NCBI GenBank assembly: GCA_018806985.1
Contig: JADANN010000419.1
Span: 1 to 64,000 of the forward strand
Source of the DNA: Angiostrongylus vasorum
Taxonomy: Eukaryota; Nematoda; Chromadorea; Rhabditida; Metastrongylidae
DNA length: 64,000 nucleotides
Direction of reading: 5' to 3'
Shown here: positions 35,531 to 47,395 of the stretch, piece by piece
Position numbering within the stretch: the first letter of the stretch is position 1
Layout: each line of letters begins with the position of its first letter
Notes under the pieces: generated by a model
The model's input: the letters and a program-made list of their open reading frames with translations, nothing else
What the model was told of the DNA's origin: nothing
The model's database searches: none
Made by a program: the position numbers and the translations under genes

Positions 35531-36000
35531 AGAGAATGTTCAGAAAGGTAGAAAGAAAGAATGAAACCTGAATGAGCAATTGGCTTTCCAACGCAAACTA
35601 AAATGTTGCCACCTCTTTGTCGGTGACATCTCTACTAATTTGAAAGGATTTGCTTTCACCGCGTTACCGCGTTGAGCCTGTGGCCTCATGAACGAGTTTC
35701 CACAATTATTTCCTAAAATACATATTTGTGGGCTAGGTTTAGTTATGTGATGGTAAGGTGAAGAAGCGTCTATCTTCTCCATGATTACGATAGCCTATGA
35801 ATACGAACTGTTTACTGTATGCCACATTTCGGTCGATGAATTATAGATTTGGTGATTTTGCCAGTCGTAATTGTGTGCTACTACCATCAATCATACTGGA
35901 TTGTTTGAACATATGGGTGCTAAACTGCTGCCGAAATTAATAAAATATTCATAAAAACTTCCGTTTCTCTTCTTTTTCATTTACACCAGTACCATTCACA
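35531..36000. other. No recognisable feature
   Basis: Unique-looking AT-rich spacer without a supportable frame. Confidence 0.3.
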
Positions 36001-36004
36001 TATT

Positions 36005-36130
36005 TTGCAGATCGCAGGTGTCCGCGGTCCGGGAGTTTTGCAAATATCTCAGCATCATAGATGTTATATTTCGCAACATACCGTGCCATTAAAAAAGAGT
36101 AGGCGGTAAATAAAAGGGCTGAGATTGTTT
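36005..36130 (+). repeat. SINE R1, partial
   Basis: GGGAGTTTTGCAAATATCTCAGC, TTATATTTCGCAACATACCG and AAAAAGAGTAGGCGGTAAATAA match the R1 non-tRNA part in plus sense. Confidence 0.5.
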
Positions 36131-36171
36131 TTCATGATTGCTAGACAATAAATAACCTTTAAAATGCTGCA

Positions 36172-36450
36172 CAGGGGTGGGTAGTGCAGTAGTAGTGACG
36201 CGCTCCTCACGAATACATTGCTTGCTTCGACTTCAACTGAGGCTGACCAAGCATCCTATAACTACGCGTAGAGTAAAGTGCTATCAAACTTCTTTGGGAC
36301 CCATTCATTCAGCAACAGCCGAAACCACACCTGAAAAGTTAGAGAAACTTCGTGGGTGATGGATAGGCTAAAACGAATTGAATGGAAGGAATACAGGGAT
36401 GCTCACACTAAATGGCAAGATGGATCATGTAAAAAAGTGTATTCATCGAG
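36172..36450 (+). repeat. SINE family R4
   Basis: GGGTAGTGCAGTAGTAGTGACGC and GCTTCGACTTCAACTGAGGC look like A- and B-box regions of a tRNA-derived head; AGCATCCTA and TATCAAACTTCTTTGGGA follow. The second copy is at 62690-63060. Both end near a GTAAAAAAG/ATTCATC stretch. Confidence 0.5.
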
Positions 36451-36496
36451 AATTTTGTTTGCAGATATTGTAACAACAAACACGGCCATTATTTTT

Positions 36497-36720
36497 TTAT
36501 AAACGAGGCCGTCGAGCCTTAGTAAAGAGTGGTGAGCTGCAGATATCCTTCCTTACCGTAGCAAATGACGACACAATACTGCATCCTTTGCGTTTCAGTC
36601 CTCGTTGCCATGATACGCGGTGACAACCTCGTTTAACACAGTAAACGACAAGACGAGTAGGAGTAGGCCCTTTTAGACAATCTATAAAGAAACTCATGGT
36701 AAATCAGCGTTGAAGAAGTA
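36497..36720 (-). pseudogene. Remnant of the uridine phosphorylase-like first exon
   Basis: On the minus strand MSFFIDCLKG (from 36697) lines up at the DNA level with MGFFRDRSK at 21879, including the bases before the ATG. It lies upstream of, and divergent to, copy B, as the better copy does upstream of C. No following exons remain. Confidence 0.35.
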
Positions 36721-37474
36721 TGCGTGCGAATATGGGAAAAAAATTATAGAAATGAAGCAGTTATTAGGAAAAGTTAAGAATTTAGTTCTGCACCGGATCA
36801 GTTGGTTTGAAAATTCTCAATTTTATTTCACCTTAACCAAGTAATGAATATTGTGATCTCCGACTTCTCGATATAAATGTAGTTGAAGAAAGAGTTTATG
36901 AAAGACGGTAAGAGTGAGGTTGTGTCAAGGCTGACGAGTAGAATGAAGTCGTCGAACTGCTCCATCATGACTGAAAACAATGAACACCAAGCGAAACGAC
37001 TGACAGTCACCGCTGGTTCACCGCGGCTTAACCTGCACATTCTCGAAATCCTGGTGTAGAAAGAGCTCGTTTTGCCCTTGTTTGATGAGTTTCACTTGGG
37101 TAAAATTGTTTGAATCCACAATATCTTAGGACTGACACCGCGTAGCGATGAGTGGGAACAGGTTCTGGAAAGAACAACTAAACAAAATTATGGAGTCATA
37201 GTGCGCCAGTTTCTTTTAGCGATCAATGAGGGATCCTCCAACGGGAAAGCAATCAAGAAGACCATTCCACAAGTTCGGTTTCAATAATGGAATTCTTGTT
37301 CACTCGTCTTTTAGAAACGCTCCCTTTGTTAAGCACTGAATATTTAGCGAAAGAAGCCAATTCCACAACGTCGTTGTTCAATTTTTCCGTCTTAGCGACA
37401 CTTCCTGGTTATGACAGTTGTTTTGCCAGTGTGGAACGGAAATAGAAACTGCTCGTCGTTTCTTGCGCCCGCCG

Positions 37475-37560
37475 TATTCGAAAACGGCACATAAAAAAGT
37501 GTGACTAAGAAAATGACAGCTCACTGTAACCTTTGTTCCGTTCCTGAACAGGACACAGTA
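37475..37560 (+). promoter_or_regulatory. Promoter block of copy B with altered TATA
   Basis: ACGGCACATAAAAAAGTGTGACTAAGAAAATG: the TATA of A, C and D is CATA here. The downstream TTCCTGAACAGGACACAG word is kept. This change may have weakened the copy, which is a pseudogene. Confidence 0.45.
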
Positions 37561-38180
37561 TTTTCCACTTTATTTTGTTCAGCGTTTTCCGGTAAAAAAA
37601 ATGTGCCTTACCCCATCAACCATGACGTTCAATAATGATTTTTTACAGCGGTGGTGGTTCTCTGCACCTAAGGCGTTTATTATTTGGAATACTGGGAGAC
37701 TTGCATGGCCAGCCTTCGCTGGTTGTGTGAGCTCCAGCATATGCAGTTCACTAGAAACGCGAAATCGACCTTCTTTCCTCGTTTCCACCTTGCTCTCGGG
37801 ATCTCGTGTTCGTACGCGACTTACTCGACACTGAAGATTCTACAAGTAGAGTAGTGACAGTGATGGTCTGGAAATTCTTTCTAGACCTTCCCTAATTGGT
37901 TAGAAAACTCTGAGTTTATAGACCGACAGTTACCCGAGAGTCAGAGTTCGACTTTCGCTTCATAGGCAGTAGGTGGTGGATGAATTTCTCTGATAGAAGA
38001 AATGGAATATCTTCGGGGATGCAACATTAGTAGGCAGCTGTTGTAAAGCTCTTTCACTTCTAAATTCTCTATGCTTACTTCTATTTATGTTTTCATACGT
38101 TTTCCAACTAAACAAATTTACGTCTGAAGTAAGTCTAAACATCATTGTAAATCTTTCCAGGTGTTCTATTTCAAATGGAA

Positions 38181-39174
38181 ATGGCTAGTTCAGCAATCTT
38201 ACATGCAGTAATGGCATGCTCACTACTGACCTGTCTGTTGGTTTTCCCTACGGTGCATGGTTGTGGACAGATGCCATCTGGACAGGGTAACGTGAAAGAA
38301 ACTAATGAACTAAAAGCAACCAAAGTTAATTGCTAGAAACAAATCTGTCACTTAACTGTCTACTATCGTTTGAGCCATGGAAGCAAAACGGGGAACTTAA
38401 CGTTGAGTCGGAACTTAGGACAAAAAAGTGGAACTCCCAAGGCACAAAATGCAGCTTGAAATTTTTAAATTTGTTGCTTGATTCACTTACAAGCAGGTGA
38501 AATTTTTCACAGCAATAACAATCAACTTCAATGTTAGTGGTTTCACAATTCCTGCGGCGATGGCCTTCAGCCAGCAAACGAGGGCAGCAGCCAGTATTGC
38601 CGGTGTTTTAAGAAGTGCTGATGTCCACGTGATTAGTCCACAGGACTCGTACGAAGACTAATAATGGATGCGGTTTGTGATTTCATTCAAAAACATTCAT
38701 ATATTTGGAAAGTTTCAGCATTTTACAACGTTCTAGATTTACCATGGATGACGGATGAAAAGAAACTTCTTAGGTGTTCGACGGACTCGAGCAACAGGCT
38801 CGCAGCGCTTGGCTGTTGGATGTTTTGATATCGCTGATTTTCAACCAGCTCACTTTTCAGATCAACTACACTCTGCTTAAATGCAGTTTCGCTTTCAATT
38901 ATCCTGCAGTGCAAAACATGTGTGAGTCTTTGTTCTATGAGGAGTAAATCCAATTTTTCAAATCATGTGTTAGAAAATTTCGAGACGTAGTATGTTGCTG
39001 ACTGTAATAATTTAACAAATTTTTTTTGCAGTCATGGCAAATATGGGAAATCACTGCTTCATAGTCGAAGGCACAGTGACGAGCCGATGTATTGAGATGG
39101 ACTGCATGGCCAGTATGGCAGACACTATAGGACCCATTCCCACGGAAGACCTGGTGATTTCTGGAAGGCTCGCG
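38181..39174 (+). pseudogene. Secreted-protein family copy B, exons 1-4
   Basis: Exon 1 (38181-38286) is a good signal peptide (MASSAILHAVMAC). Exon 2 (38513-38672) has 11 extra bases near 38625, which break the frame. Exon 3 (38774-38921) is open (VFDGLEQQARSAWLLD), as is exon 4 (39032-39174, MGNHCFIVEGTVTS) with a GTAAAA donor. Exon 5 is missing: intron 4 runs into a PLE at about 39218 and no last exon follows it. An ATG two codons earlier is in frame but not shared by the other copies. Confidence 0.75.
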
Positions 39175-39217
39175 GTAAAATGGCTCGTTTTGCACCAAAT
39201 TTTTTCCACAAAATCGC

Positions 39218-42056
39218 TCGACAGTCAATACATTTTCTCCGCCGCTGTCTGAAACACCGAGTCGTGCCGAACTTCATCAAACGAAGACGACCACACGATG
39301 TATGCGAACTACCAGAGCACAATCACCGAGTACTGGACATCGAATTGCGAATACTACGCACCTGTCTACGAAGCCGACAAAACGAGATGTTCGCCAAGTG
39401 GAAGAAGTGCGAGACGAACGAAAACTTTTGTGCTCAGTATTTGGAGGACCGCCTCTGGAGGAGAATAGTGGGTAGGTCAGTGTTGATTTGCAACTCTATT
39501 AGGTCTAATGCTAAAGTAACTTTGCGGAGAAAATTCGAAGACCTTTTGAGTAAATCGCGTAACACGGCTTCAAGAGCGCACAGAGATGCCGCAAACGAAC
39601 ATCAAACAGGTCACAGTAGGATAAATAATGTGCAAGAAAATCCAAGGCTAACCGTGTTAGGAGGCATGACTCTCCCTGAGGGTGCGTGTTCGTTATTAGA
39701 ACTGGGACCAAGTTTCTCACCATCAGAACCCATTTCTGAGGTAACCATACGTAGGGTCGCATGTAGTTTACATGAACTTCAAGATAGACTCCGTAAAAAA
39801 GGTAGAGATGAAACGCAAAATAAATGCGAACAACACCAAGTGGGGGCCCTACCAGTGGCACCATTTCCTCAGCCGTTCATTAGAAAAAAAGGTCCCAGTA
39901 ATGCAGTCGATGTTAAATTTCGGATTTTTACGAATGAAACTTTCAAAGTCTTTAATCACTATCGCGCAAAAAGTTACAGCTCAAACCTCACTGCAGTGCA
40001 AAAACGTGGTATGCGAGAGGTACGAGTGCTGATAAGATTGAAAAACATAAGACTACCCGTTAGTGATAGGGGTGGAGAGTTTCTCGTAATTCCCTATCAG
40101 TCAGATGTTGAGATAACGAAAAAGCATCATGAAGATGCTTCACTTTATCGTCCCATCATCTGAGAAGGAGTTTAAAAGTAAATACCGAAAATTGAACCAC
40201 GAATGGGTCAAAGTGGCGAGGGCTGCTGGTTTAAAGTCATCAGCTATCTCTCAACTTAAAGTCGACTTTCCAACATGTCCCGTCTTGTACTTGCTTGTAA
40301 GAACTCATAAGCTAGTATCCAGCGATGATCTTGCGTCTACCGATCCATCATTGTTTAAAGTTAGACCTATCATTAGCTGTGTAGACGGGCAAACGGATAG
40401 AATAACGTGGTTACTGACTCTAATGTTTACCCAGTTGTTGAAATACATTTTAGCCCATTTTACGAATACTTAGATGTTTCTGGATCTTCTACGTACTGCG
40501 CAGCCCAGCAGCGCGTACGTGATGGAGTCGTTCGACGTTAGCGCCCTTTATACAAACGTGACGAATAACTCCGCAATGCAAGCTATATTCGAACTGCTTA
40601 CACAACACGAAGGATAAATAAACATGTATGGCTTCAAGATACAGCAGTTGATGGCACTTTTAAAAGAATGCCTGAGCTGCTCAATCCTCAGATGGTCCAG
40701 AAAGTACTACGCTCAAATAAGATGGTTGGCAATGGGACAACGACTGGCACCAAGCATGGCCATTGCGTTTATGTCTAAGGTGGAAGAACCAGTGACCGAT
40801 CTCGGGCCGCTACTCTACTGTAGATATATAGATGACTGTTTTGTCCTTTGCTCAATACAAGAGGAAATGTACAAATGTTTTGAGTTGTTGAATGAACAGT
40901 CAGATTATATCAAGTTCACCTGAAGAGAAACCGAAAGAAACCTGGTTTCCATTCCTGAACGTCCAAATTAGCCTGTCAGAAAATGGCCACGTAACGAAGT
41001 GGTACCGAAAGCCAAGTAATAAAAACAACTTGGATCATTACCTCTCCTCTCACCCCTCTCACACGAAAAGGGCGCTGGTAAGAAACATGTTTCGAACAGC
41101 AACCAACGTGTGCATGGGAAGAGAGAAGAGTGAGGAGTCCCGGAACTTGGCGCGACAAATAGCCATTTCTAATGGCTACGAAACTGTAGCTCGGAACAGG
41201 TGTGGAGCAAAATCTAGGCCTCCAAACGACAACTCTAGCAATAAAATGGTCCCGTTTATCCTACCATTCACCTCAAATGATGTAAGTGCAGCTATAAAAC
41301 GCTGCTTAAGAAGGGCGGGTCTAGAGAATTCGGTAAACGTAGATGAAATTCCACCGAGTAATCTTAGGCGCCAGCTAGTTCTTAACCGCCTATATGACCG
41401 TCTATGTGCAACGCAAAATTGCATAGTTTGCACTAATGGTAGAGACGGTGATTGCATGAGCTCGGGCACAGTTTATTCGATCTCCTGTAAGGCGTGGGGA
41501 GGCGAATACATTGGCGAAATGGGTAGGCCACTCTGTGTCCGCATAAAAGAACACCTAGTCTGCAAACGTATACTAAATACCTCACAAGGCACGCATAGGA
41601 CCCAGAGACATAGCGGGAGGACTTTGAAGTACAGGTCACGATCCTCGCATGGGAACCGCGAACACAAGCGCGCAAAACTCTCCAGGCGTTCTGGATCAAA
41701 TCCAGGAACTGGAAAATGAACCGTAGGGACGAATGCCTCATTATCACGCGTGATATTGGGCAATATACAAACCTATTATTCTGATGGGAGGAGCACAGTA
41801 CGTTTCCATGTGAATCCTGTGCTATTGGTCTCCACGCGACATACTCAGTGGAAGACTCATAGAAAGCTGTGAGTGTGCAAAGAAGTTATTTTGTGTTCAA
41901 TGTGATTGAAATCTTGGTTTAGCGTTTTCTCCGTTTGGTTATGGAGGGTGTTTGGCCGAATAGATTGCTGTCAACTTTATCTTTCCAAGCTCTAAGGAAG
42001 GCGAAATCCGCCGAAACACCAGCTTGTTCGTGAATAAAGAATAAAAATAACACGTC
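39218..42056 (+). mobile_element. Penelope-like element, most complete copy
   Basis: Order: N-terminal region (39218-40150) with AKVTLRRKFEDLL, LGPSFSPSEP, SNLTAVQKRGMREV and SDRGGEFLVIPYQ; reverse transcriptase with ESFDVSALYTNV (motif A, about 40520), QRLAPSMAIAFM and YIDDCF (motif C, about 40830); thumb (WFPFLNVQISLSENGHVTKW); then the NCIVCTNGRDGDC finger and GIY-YIG endonuclease (GEYIGEMGRPLCVRIKEHL, about 41500-41565). The 3' end continues to 42056. It is broken by a frameshift near 40150, stops at 40471 and 40616, and a frameshift near 40910. The first codons of the long frame that opens at 39180 belong to host intron 4. Confidence 0.9.
41985..42026 (+). ncRNA. Decayed hammerhead-like motif
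   Basis: CAAGC, CTAAGGA (core G changed to A), the GGCG/CGCC hairpin, GAAA and CACC in place of an NUH triplet. Two essential positions are lost, so it should be inactive. Confidence 0.5.
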
Positions 42057-42059
42057 GTG

Positions 42060-42240
42060 TTTGCTCAACAAGAATACGAAGATTTACAAGAAGATTTGCT
42101 GATAAAGTCATCAAGAGGTATTCCAAAGGACAGACAGGTTGCTGGACAAAGGAGTAGAGTATTCGAAGTATATTGTATTGAATCTAGGGTCAATAATAAC
42201 AATAATAACAAGGTATATTCATCGCAAAAATTTGTTTGCA
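42060..42240 (+). repeat. Fragment related to the transposase-like remnant at 11.6-11.85 kb
   Basis: LLIKSSRGIPKDRQVAGQRS and the following bases match the reversed 11738-11850 sequence (VIKSSRG...QVAERRSRV). An AATAATAACAATAATAACAA microsatellite lies at 42190-42210. Confidence 0.45.
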
Positions 42241-42299
42241 AATTCCGCCACATCAAATGCGGCCATTAATTTCTGTATAAACTGGACTTTCGAACGTTA

Positions 42300-42560
42300 G
42301 TAAAGAGTGGTGAATTAGAGATATCCTTCCTCACTGCAGCAAATGACGACACAACACTGCATCTTTAGCACTTCAGTCGGCATCGTGCTGAACTCAAGAT
42401 TGCTGAAAACCAACGGCACATTTGGTAACAACCACGTGTCACCTATTGATTGAATAGGGTGTATTAAACGTCAGGTGTCCTTGTATGTGATTCACTTCAA
42501 TAAAGAATTTCCCAGCTTCCGCAATTTCCGCAACAAGGAAGTACTTATGGCTTCACGGCA
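42300..42560 (-). pseudogene. Remnant of the uridine phosphorylase-like second exon
   Basis: On the minus strand, KYFLVAEIAEAGKFFIEVNH (42552 down to about 42490) is nearly identical to exon 2 of the gene at 20.3-21.9 kb, but the acceptor and the following donor are changed and a stop follows. Sequence up to 42960 also aligns with 21607-22000. It lies divergently upstream of copy D. Confidence 0.5.
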
Positions 42561-43359
42561 CGTTAGAAAGGAAAATTTAAAGATAGAAAACCATGTGAAA
42601 ACGATTCGAGAGGATACGACATGAAAAATGTAATAAAATGGTGTGAAACAGAAAGCACGATTATCTCCATAAGTGAAAACGTTAAACGTTTTCTACTGAT
42701 TTGAGCATCGGCTCCTTTCGTCTTTGTAGCTCTTAATGGTGGACAGGAAGACACGCATTTTCGGTTTATAAATGACAACGCGCAGTAAAAGCCGAAAAGT
42801 CATTTCACGATGAACCTCTTGGTTAATCAAAGTGTTAAAACGAATACATGTGAATATGAAAAAAATAAGTTGTACAAAATGAAGCAATGATGAGGAAAAG
42901 TGGAGAAATCGGCACTGCATCGGCTCAGTTGGTTTGAAAATTATTATTATTTCATCTCAACCAAGTATTAAATGTTATGAGCCTCGATTTCTACATAAAA
43001 ATGTAGTTGTCGAAGTCTATTTCTATTAGTCTATATCTCGTTTTGCCCCTGTTTGATACGCTAGACTTGGGGAAAAATGTTCGAGTCCGCAATATCGTAG
43101 CACTTTCATTTCGTTTTAATACTTTGTACTTGATACTTGAACGGCCCATCCTCACTAGTTGTGCCGGCTCCAGCACAATCACTGTTCTTCGGAGAATTGC
43201 TAGTTAAGCCAATGTGCTTCTGTGGAGTGCCGAAGTCAGCCTGGCTAAAGTTTGCCCTATGTCATCACCACGACAGACAGTCGCCGCCTTTGTGGATCAG
43301 AGGGAGATTTGCCACCATGCGACTTTGATCCCAGGACGATGGTGGATCCTAGTATTAGT

Positions 43360-43510
43360 TTACTCTTACCTAGGCTTCCTGATGGAAACGCCGGACTTCT
43401 TCTCAGATTGGGGAGACCCTGCCGGGAGGGACGAATCCTCCGCTCTACATCGCAGTCCGACACCCAGGAACACCTACCAGCCACGATGAGGCGGTAAACC
43501 CCTTGGGAGG
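43360..43510 (+). repeat. Repeat family R5
   Basis: GGCTTCCTGATGGAAACGCC, CGGGAGGGACGAATCC, GTCCGACACCCAGG and GATGAGGCGGTAAACC; the best match to the copy at 22845-23010. Each of the copies C and D has one in its 5' region, at different places, so they look like separate insertions. Confidence 0.55.
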
Positions 43511-43914
43511 TTCGTTTTAGTAATGAGGTATAATTGGGAAAAAAATATTCAAGTCCACAATATCCTGAGATTCACACTGCTTAGTGATAAATTGGAAAAA
43601 GTTTTGAAAAGAACAACTGGGCAAAAGTTGTGGAGTTATTGCATGCCAATTCGTTTCGCCGATAAGTGAGAACTCATCTACCGTGGAAGCCATCAAGAAG
43701 ACCATTCCACAACTTCCGTTCCGAAACTGATATTCTACAAACTTACTTGTTTCAAAAACATCTGTTGTGATAAAAACTGAATCTCTAGTCAGTGAAGCCA
43801 ATTCCATCATTTCGTTGTTCAAGTTATCCGCCGTAACAATGCTTCCTGGTTGTGAGACTGTTTTTTTTGCCGGCGTGGGAGGGACATAAAAACTGCTCTC
43901 TTCCTCTTACTTCC

Positions 43915-44005
43915 GCCGCATTCAAAAACGGCGTATAAAAAAAGCTGACTAAGAGAATCATAGCCCATCACCACCGTTGTTTCATTCCTGAATAGGACAC
44001 AGCTT
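43915..44005 (+). promoter_or_regulatory. Putative promoter block of copy D (TATA at 43934-43940)
   Basis: CGGCGTATAAAAAAAGCTGACTAAG with TTCATTCCTGAATAGGACACAG after it, 671 bases before the start codon. Same layout as copy A. Confidence 0.5.
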
Positions 44006-44570
44006 TTCGCATTTTCTACTCTTCAGCATTCTCTCATAACGAAAATGTGCTGGAATTCGCCACTCACATTGTTAAATAATGATTTTTAGAACGGTGACTC
44101 TCCGCGCCTATGGAGTTTACTACTTGGATACTTGGATGGACCTTCATCACTGCTTATGAGGATTCTAGCATATGGAATTAACTAGAAATATTAAATCGAG
44201 TTCCTTGCTCGTTTCCATTTTGCCCTTGTGCTTGTATGCGACTTCCTTGGCAGTGACGATTCTGCGAGTGGAACAGTGATAGTGATGTCCATTGGTGGTC
44301 TGTAAAATTGTGCTAGACCTTCTCTAATAGAGTTAAAACACTGAGGTGATTGGCCGATAGCTACCCAAAGGTCATCGTTCTGCTACTACTTCTTCGCGGG
44401 TTAGTGGTGGATTCATTTCTGAGATAGAAGAAATGGAATTTCTCCGGGATGCAATATTAGTATGCAGATGTTGTAAAGAATCACTTCTGAATTCTCTATA
44501 ATTGCTTCCATCTATATTTCTGCATGCCTTCCAAATAAACAAATTCGGCAAAGAAAGTCTAAACAGCATT

Positions 44571-44604
44571 TCAATTATTTCCAGGTGCCCTATTTCAAAC
44601 GAAA
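44571..44604 (+). promoter_or_regulatory. Trans-splice or 5'-UTR acceptor before copy D
   Basis: TTCAATTATTTCCAG ends at 44584, 20 bases before the ATG, the same spacing as in copies A, B and C. Confidence 0.5.
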
Positions 44605-46080
44605 ATGGCTAGTTCAGCATTCTTACATGCTGTAATGGCAGGCTCCCTACTGATCTGCTTGTCGGTTTTATCTACAGTGCACGGTTGTGGACAAATCCCA
44701 CCAGGACAGGGTAACGAAGAAGAAACTAATAAACTAAAAGCAACCCGGCTTAATTGCTAGGAACGCATTGGTCACTTATCCGTCTACTGTCGTTAGTGCT
44801 ATGGAGTGAAAATGTGGAACTTAACGTTGAGTTCGATGAAAAAGAAGTTGAACTTCCATGGCACAAAATAAAGCTTGAAATTTTCTGAATTGTTGGTCGA
44901 TCCAATTACAAGAAGTGAAACTTCTCACAGGAAGGACGATCAACTTCCATGTTAGCGGTTTCAAAATTCCTGCCGCATTGGCCCACAGCAGTTCAACCAG
45001 TGTAACAGCGAGGATCCCTGGTATTTCAAGAAGTGCCGATGCAGCGACAGGACTCATACGAAGGCTAATAATGGACGCGGTTGGTGATTTTACTCAAAGA
45101 CATTTGAGAAATTTCGGGTCTTCGCAGTGATTAAGGTATGTTGTCCTTGACAAGGTGGTACATCCAGCAGTTTATGCCGCACTTTGGAAATGACCACCGG
45201 CGAAGTGGGAATTTCTGTAGGTGTTCGACGTACTCGAGCAGCAGGGTCGTGGCGCTGGTCTCTCGGATGTTTTGATATCGGTGATTTTGAGCCAGCTCAC
45301 TGTCCAGGTTAACTACTCTCCACTTGAATGCAATATCGTCTACACTGATCTAAACATGAACAACCCTCGTGAGTATTCCATACTTAGGAACTATTTCATT
45401 TCGAAAATTCGTGAATCCCACCGATGATTGGCAATATCTTCTTGTTCTTGTTAGTCTATCAGAACCTTCATGATCTTTTTTATGCGGAGTATTGTAGGGA
45501 CCGCTATTAAAGAAAATAACCGCGATGTGGTACCTTAGAAATACCAAGAAATATGTAGAACCTCATTTTCCATTTCAATCAAAAACGTTGACAAATCCTT
45601 GTCTACGGCTTGTATGATAATTTATCCTTCTTTTAGATATGCCGGCAATGGGAACTCACTGCTTCATAATTGGAAATACAGTGACGAGCCTATGCATCAT
45701 GGATAACTGTAGAGCCAATATGCCAATGACTATAGGAGCCATTCCCGAGCAACACCTGATAATTTCTGGAAGTCTTACGGTGGAGTTTTTGCTTTATAGC
45801 GAGTTCTCTTTTACAAGATTCGACATCACAGAAATTGCGCTAATCCCGGCCGACGAACTGGGATGTTGCGCGCATGGAAAGACATCACTGCTACTGCTCC
45901 ATCCCCACCCTTATTCAAAATCTTGTGTCTTAGTGATGAAGTTCTGTTCAGACTACTAATATCATAATGGCGAACTGGTCGAGGACAATGTGGCAGGGTG
46001 TTCTGAATAGAGTAGCTCGACGCCTCTCATCAGGACCATTTGGAACGAATTTTGCCGGTGTTTTCGTCACTATCGTCTAA
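44605..46080 (+). CDS. Secreted-protein family copy D, intact, 224 aa
   Basis: Exons 44605-44710, 44931-45079, 45221-45368, 45637-45779 and 45952-46080 join in frame (phases 1, 0, 1, 0) to a TAA. Residues 1-27 are a signal peptide ending near VHG; mature cysteines are at 28, 122, 143, 154 and 159. Landmarks: INFHVSGFKIPAALAHSS, VFDVLEQQGRGAGLSD, HCFIIGNTVTSLCIMDNC and NIIMANWSRTMWQGVLNRV with an NWS sequon. The exon 2 donor is GTTGGT where other copies have GTTTGT, and the exon 4 donor is GTGGAG, so splicing may be less efficient. The product is probably secreted or luminal and disulfide-bonded. No enzyme motif was seen. Closest relative here is copy A. Confidence 0.8.
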
Positions 46081-46350
46081 AACCTGAAATGTAATGTTAA
46101 ACCCGTCAAATAAAGGGTTCACCAAAGCTTTGCTCTAAGTTTCACCACATCTCTCTCACGATGTCAAGTTGAATCTCGCAAAATATTTCAGTTTCACGGT
46201 GCACCCTACAGAACACCGCTCGCTCTTCTGTGTCGCAACATTTATTTATCGCTGAAAACCGGAAATTGTTAGAGCAAAGAATGCATTCTTTGAGAAGGTA
46301 TTCGTGTGTGTAGTTACCACTATGTAGACCCAAAAAATAATATTATTTAC
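46081..46350 (+). terminator. 3' flank of copy D with poly(A) signal
   Basis: AATAAA at 46109-46114 lies 29 bases after the stop codon, a usual distance for a nematode 3' UTR. The rest aligns with the flank of copy A. Confidence 0.5.
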
Positions 46351-46399
46351 TTATCGTTTTCTTTGAACTACGCTTGACGAATCGTGACAATCTGCAGAA

Positions 46400-46760
46400 G
46401 AAGATTGTAACGGCCGCACCGGATTCAATGACCCCATATAAGAATTTGCGGGAGCTAGCGTTGTACCAAGGGTCACATGGACCGTGGTTATTAAAGGAGC
46501 CCAGCAATACACATGGGGTCAAACCCGCGCCTCAGGCTCACCAAGCCTTCCATCGTGCCGCGTCGGAAAATTGGTACCAGACCTGCCTGGCGGATTGCAA
46601 CACTGGCGAGCACTGACTCTATGCATTGGTAGGCCATCACAAGCAAATAGTTAGGCTATATATGCATTAGATCATCTCTAACAATAGTTCATCAAGTCGA
46701 ATGCATAGTGCACCCCTCAGAGGTTGATCAACGCCGAGAACTTTATCCTTTACCCTTTTT
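46400..46760 (+). repeat. SINE R2
   Basis: CAAACCCGCGCC (B-box-like), CACCAAGCCTTCC, GGAAAATTGGTACCAGACC, CATTGGTAGGCCA and GGTTGATCAACGCCGAG, ending in a pyrimidine-rich stretch. Confidence 0.55.
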
Positions 46761-47059
46761 ACAGATGTATGAAGTCAGTAGTTCCCAAAAGCTTCTTGTC
46801 AACAAAGAATGAACTAGCAACCTCCTGTTTGCTCACCAAGGTAATAGAAAATTGTCAAATCATTATTTTTTTGCCCTCACCAAATTTACCAGCCTCTAGT
46901 GGGTAGATAGTGAGGTTTCTCAATGGAATGAAATTGAACCAATGGCCATGTGCATATTCCACGGCACTCCTAGACTTTGTGCTAAGTGATGTTACTTGGG
47001 AGGAGAGGTTTATAAAATAAGCAATATCGCAATGCAAAAAACATGTGACCCTAAAGGAC

Positions 47060-47395
47060 TGTGAGATTGGATCGAACGTGAGCAGAGCTGGTCCTCTTCA
47101 AATTGTGGATCTGGCGCAGTGTTTAGTGATGCAGTCCAGCAGAAACAAGGTGCTAGCTCAAACCCATATCCAACGCTATCCCTCAAGCTAATGCGTGAAC
47201 GTCCTTGCTCCGCTCTACGGCATTCTACGACATTCATAATGAAGATGAAATTCCTTAGCAGTAGCCGAAACAATGTGCGAAATGTTCCAAGATCTATCTG
47301 GGCGATGAATGCGAGGAAAACATCAAATGCAGGATGTTCCGGGATCCGCACAGTAGTTTGACGGCGGATCATGTAAAATAAAAATAATAAAATCT
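47060..47395 (+). repeat. SINE family R3, first copy
   Basis: GGATCTGGCGCAGTGTTTAGTGATGC (A-box-like) and GGTGCTAGCTCAAACCC (B-box-like), then CATTCTACG and an end in GCGGATCATGTAAAATAAAAATAATAAAAT. The 120-codon minus frame over it is incidental. Confidence 0.55.

Noticed and set aside
39180..39217. Start of the 327-codon frame as a host or PLE N-terminus
   Set aside because: These bases align with intron 4 of copies C and F; PLE similarity starts only after about 39218.
43214..43497. Two overlapping plus frames of 81-91 codons before copy D
   Set aside because: They run through repeat R5, whose other copies do not keep the frames.
47010..47372. 120-codon minus-strand frame as a gene
   Set aside because: It covers the tRNA-derived SINE R3 and has no protein-like relatives in the window.
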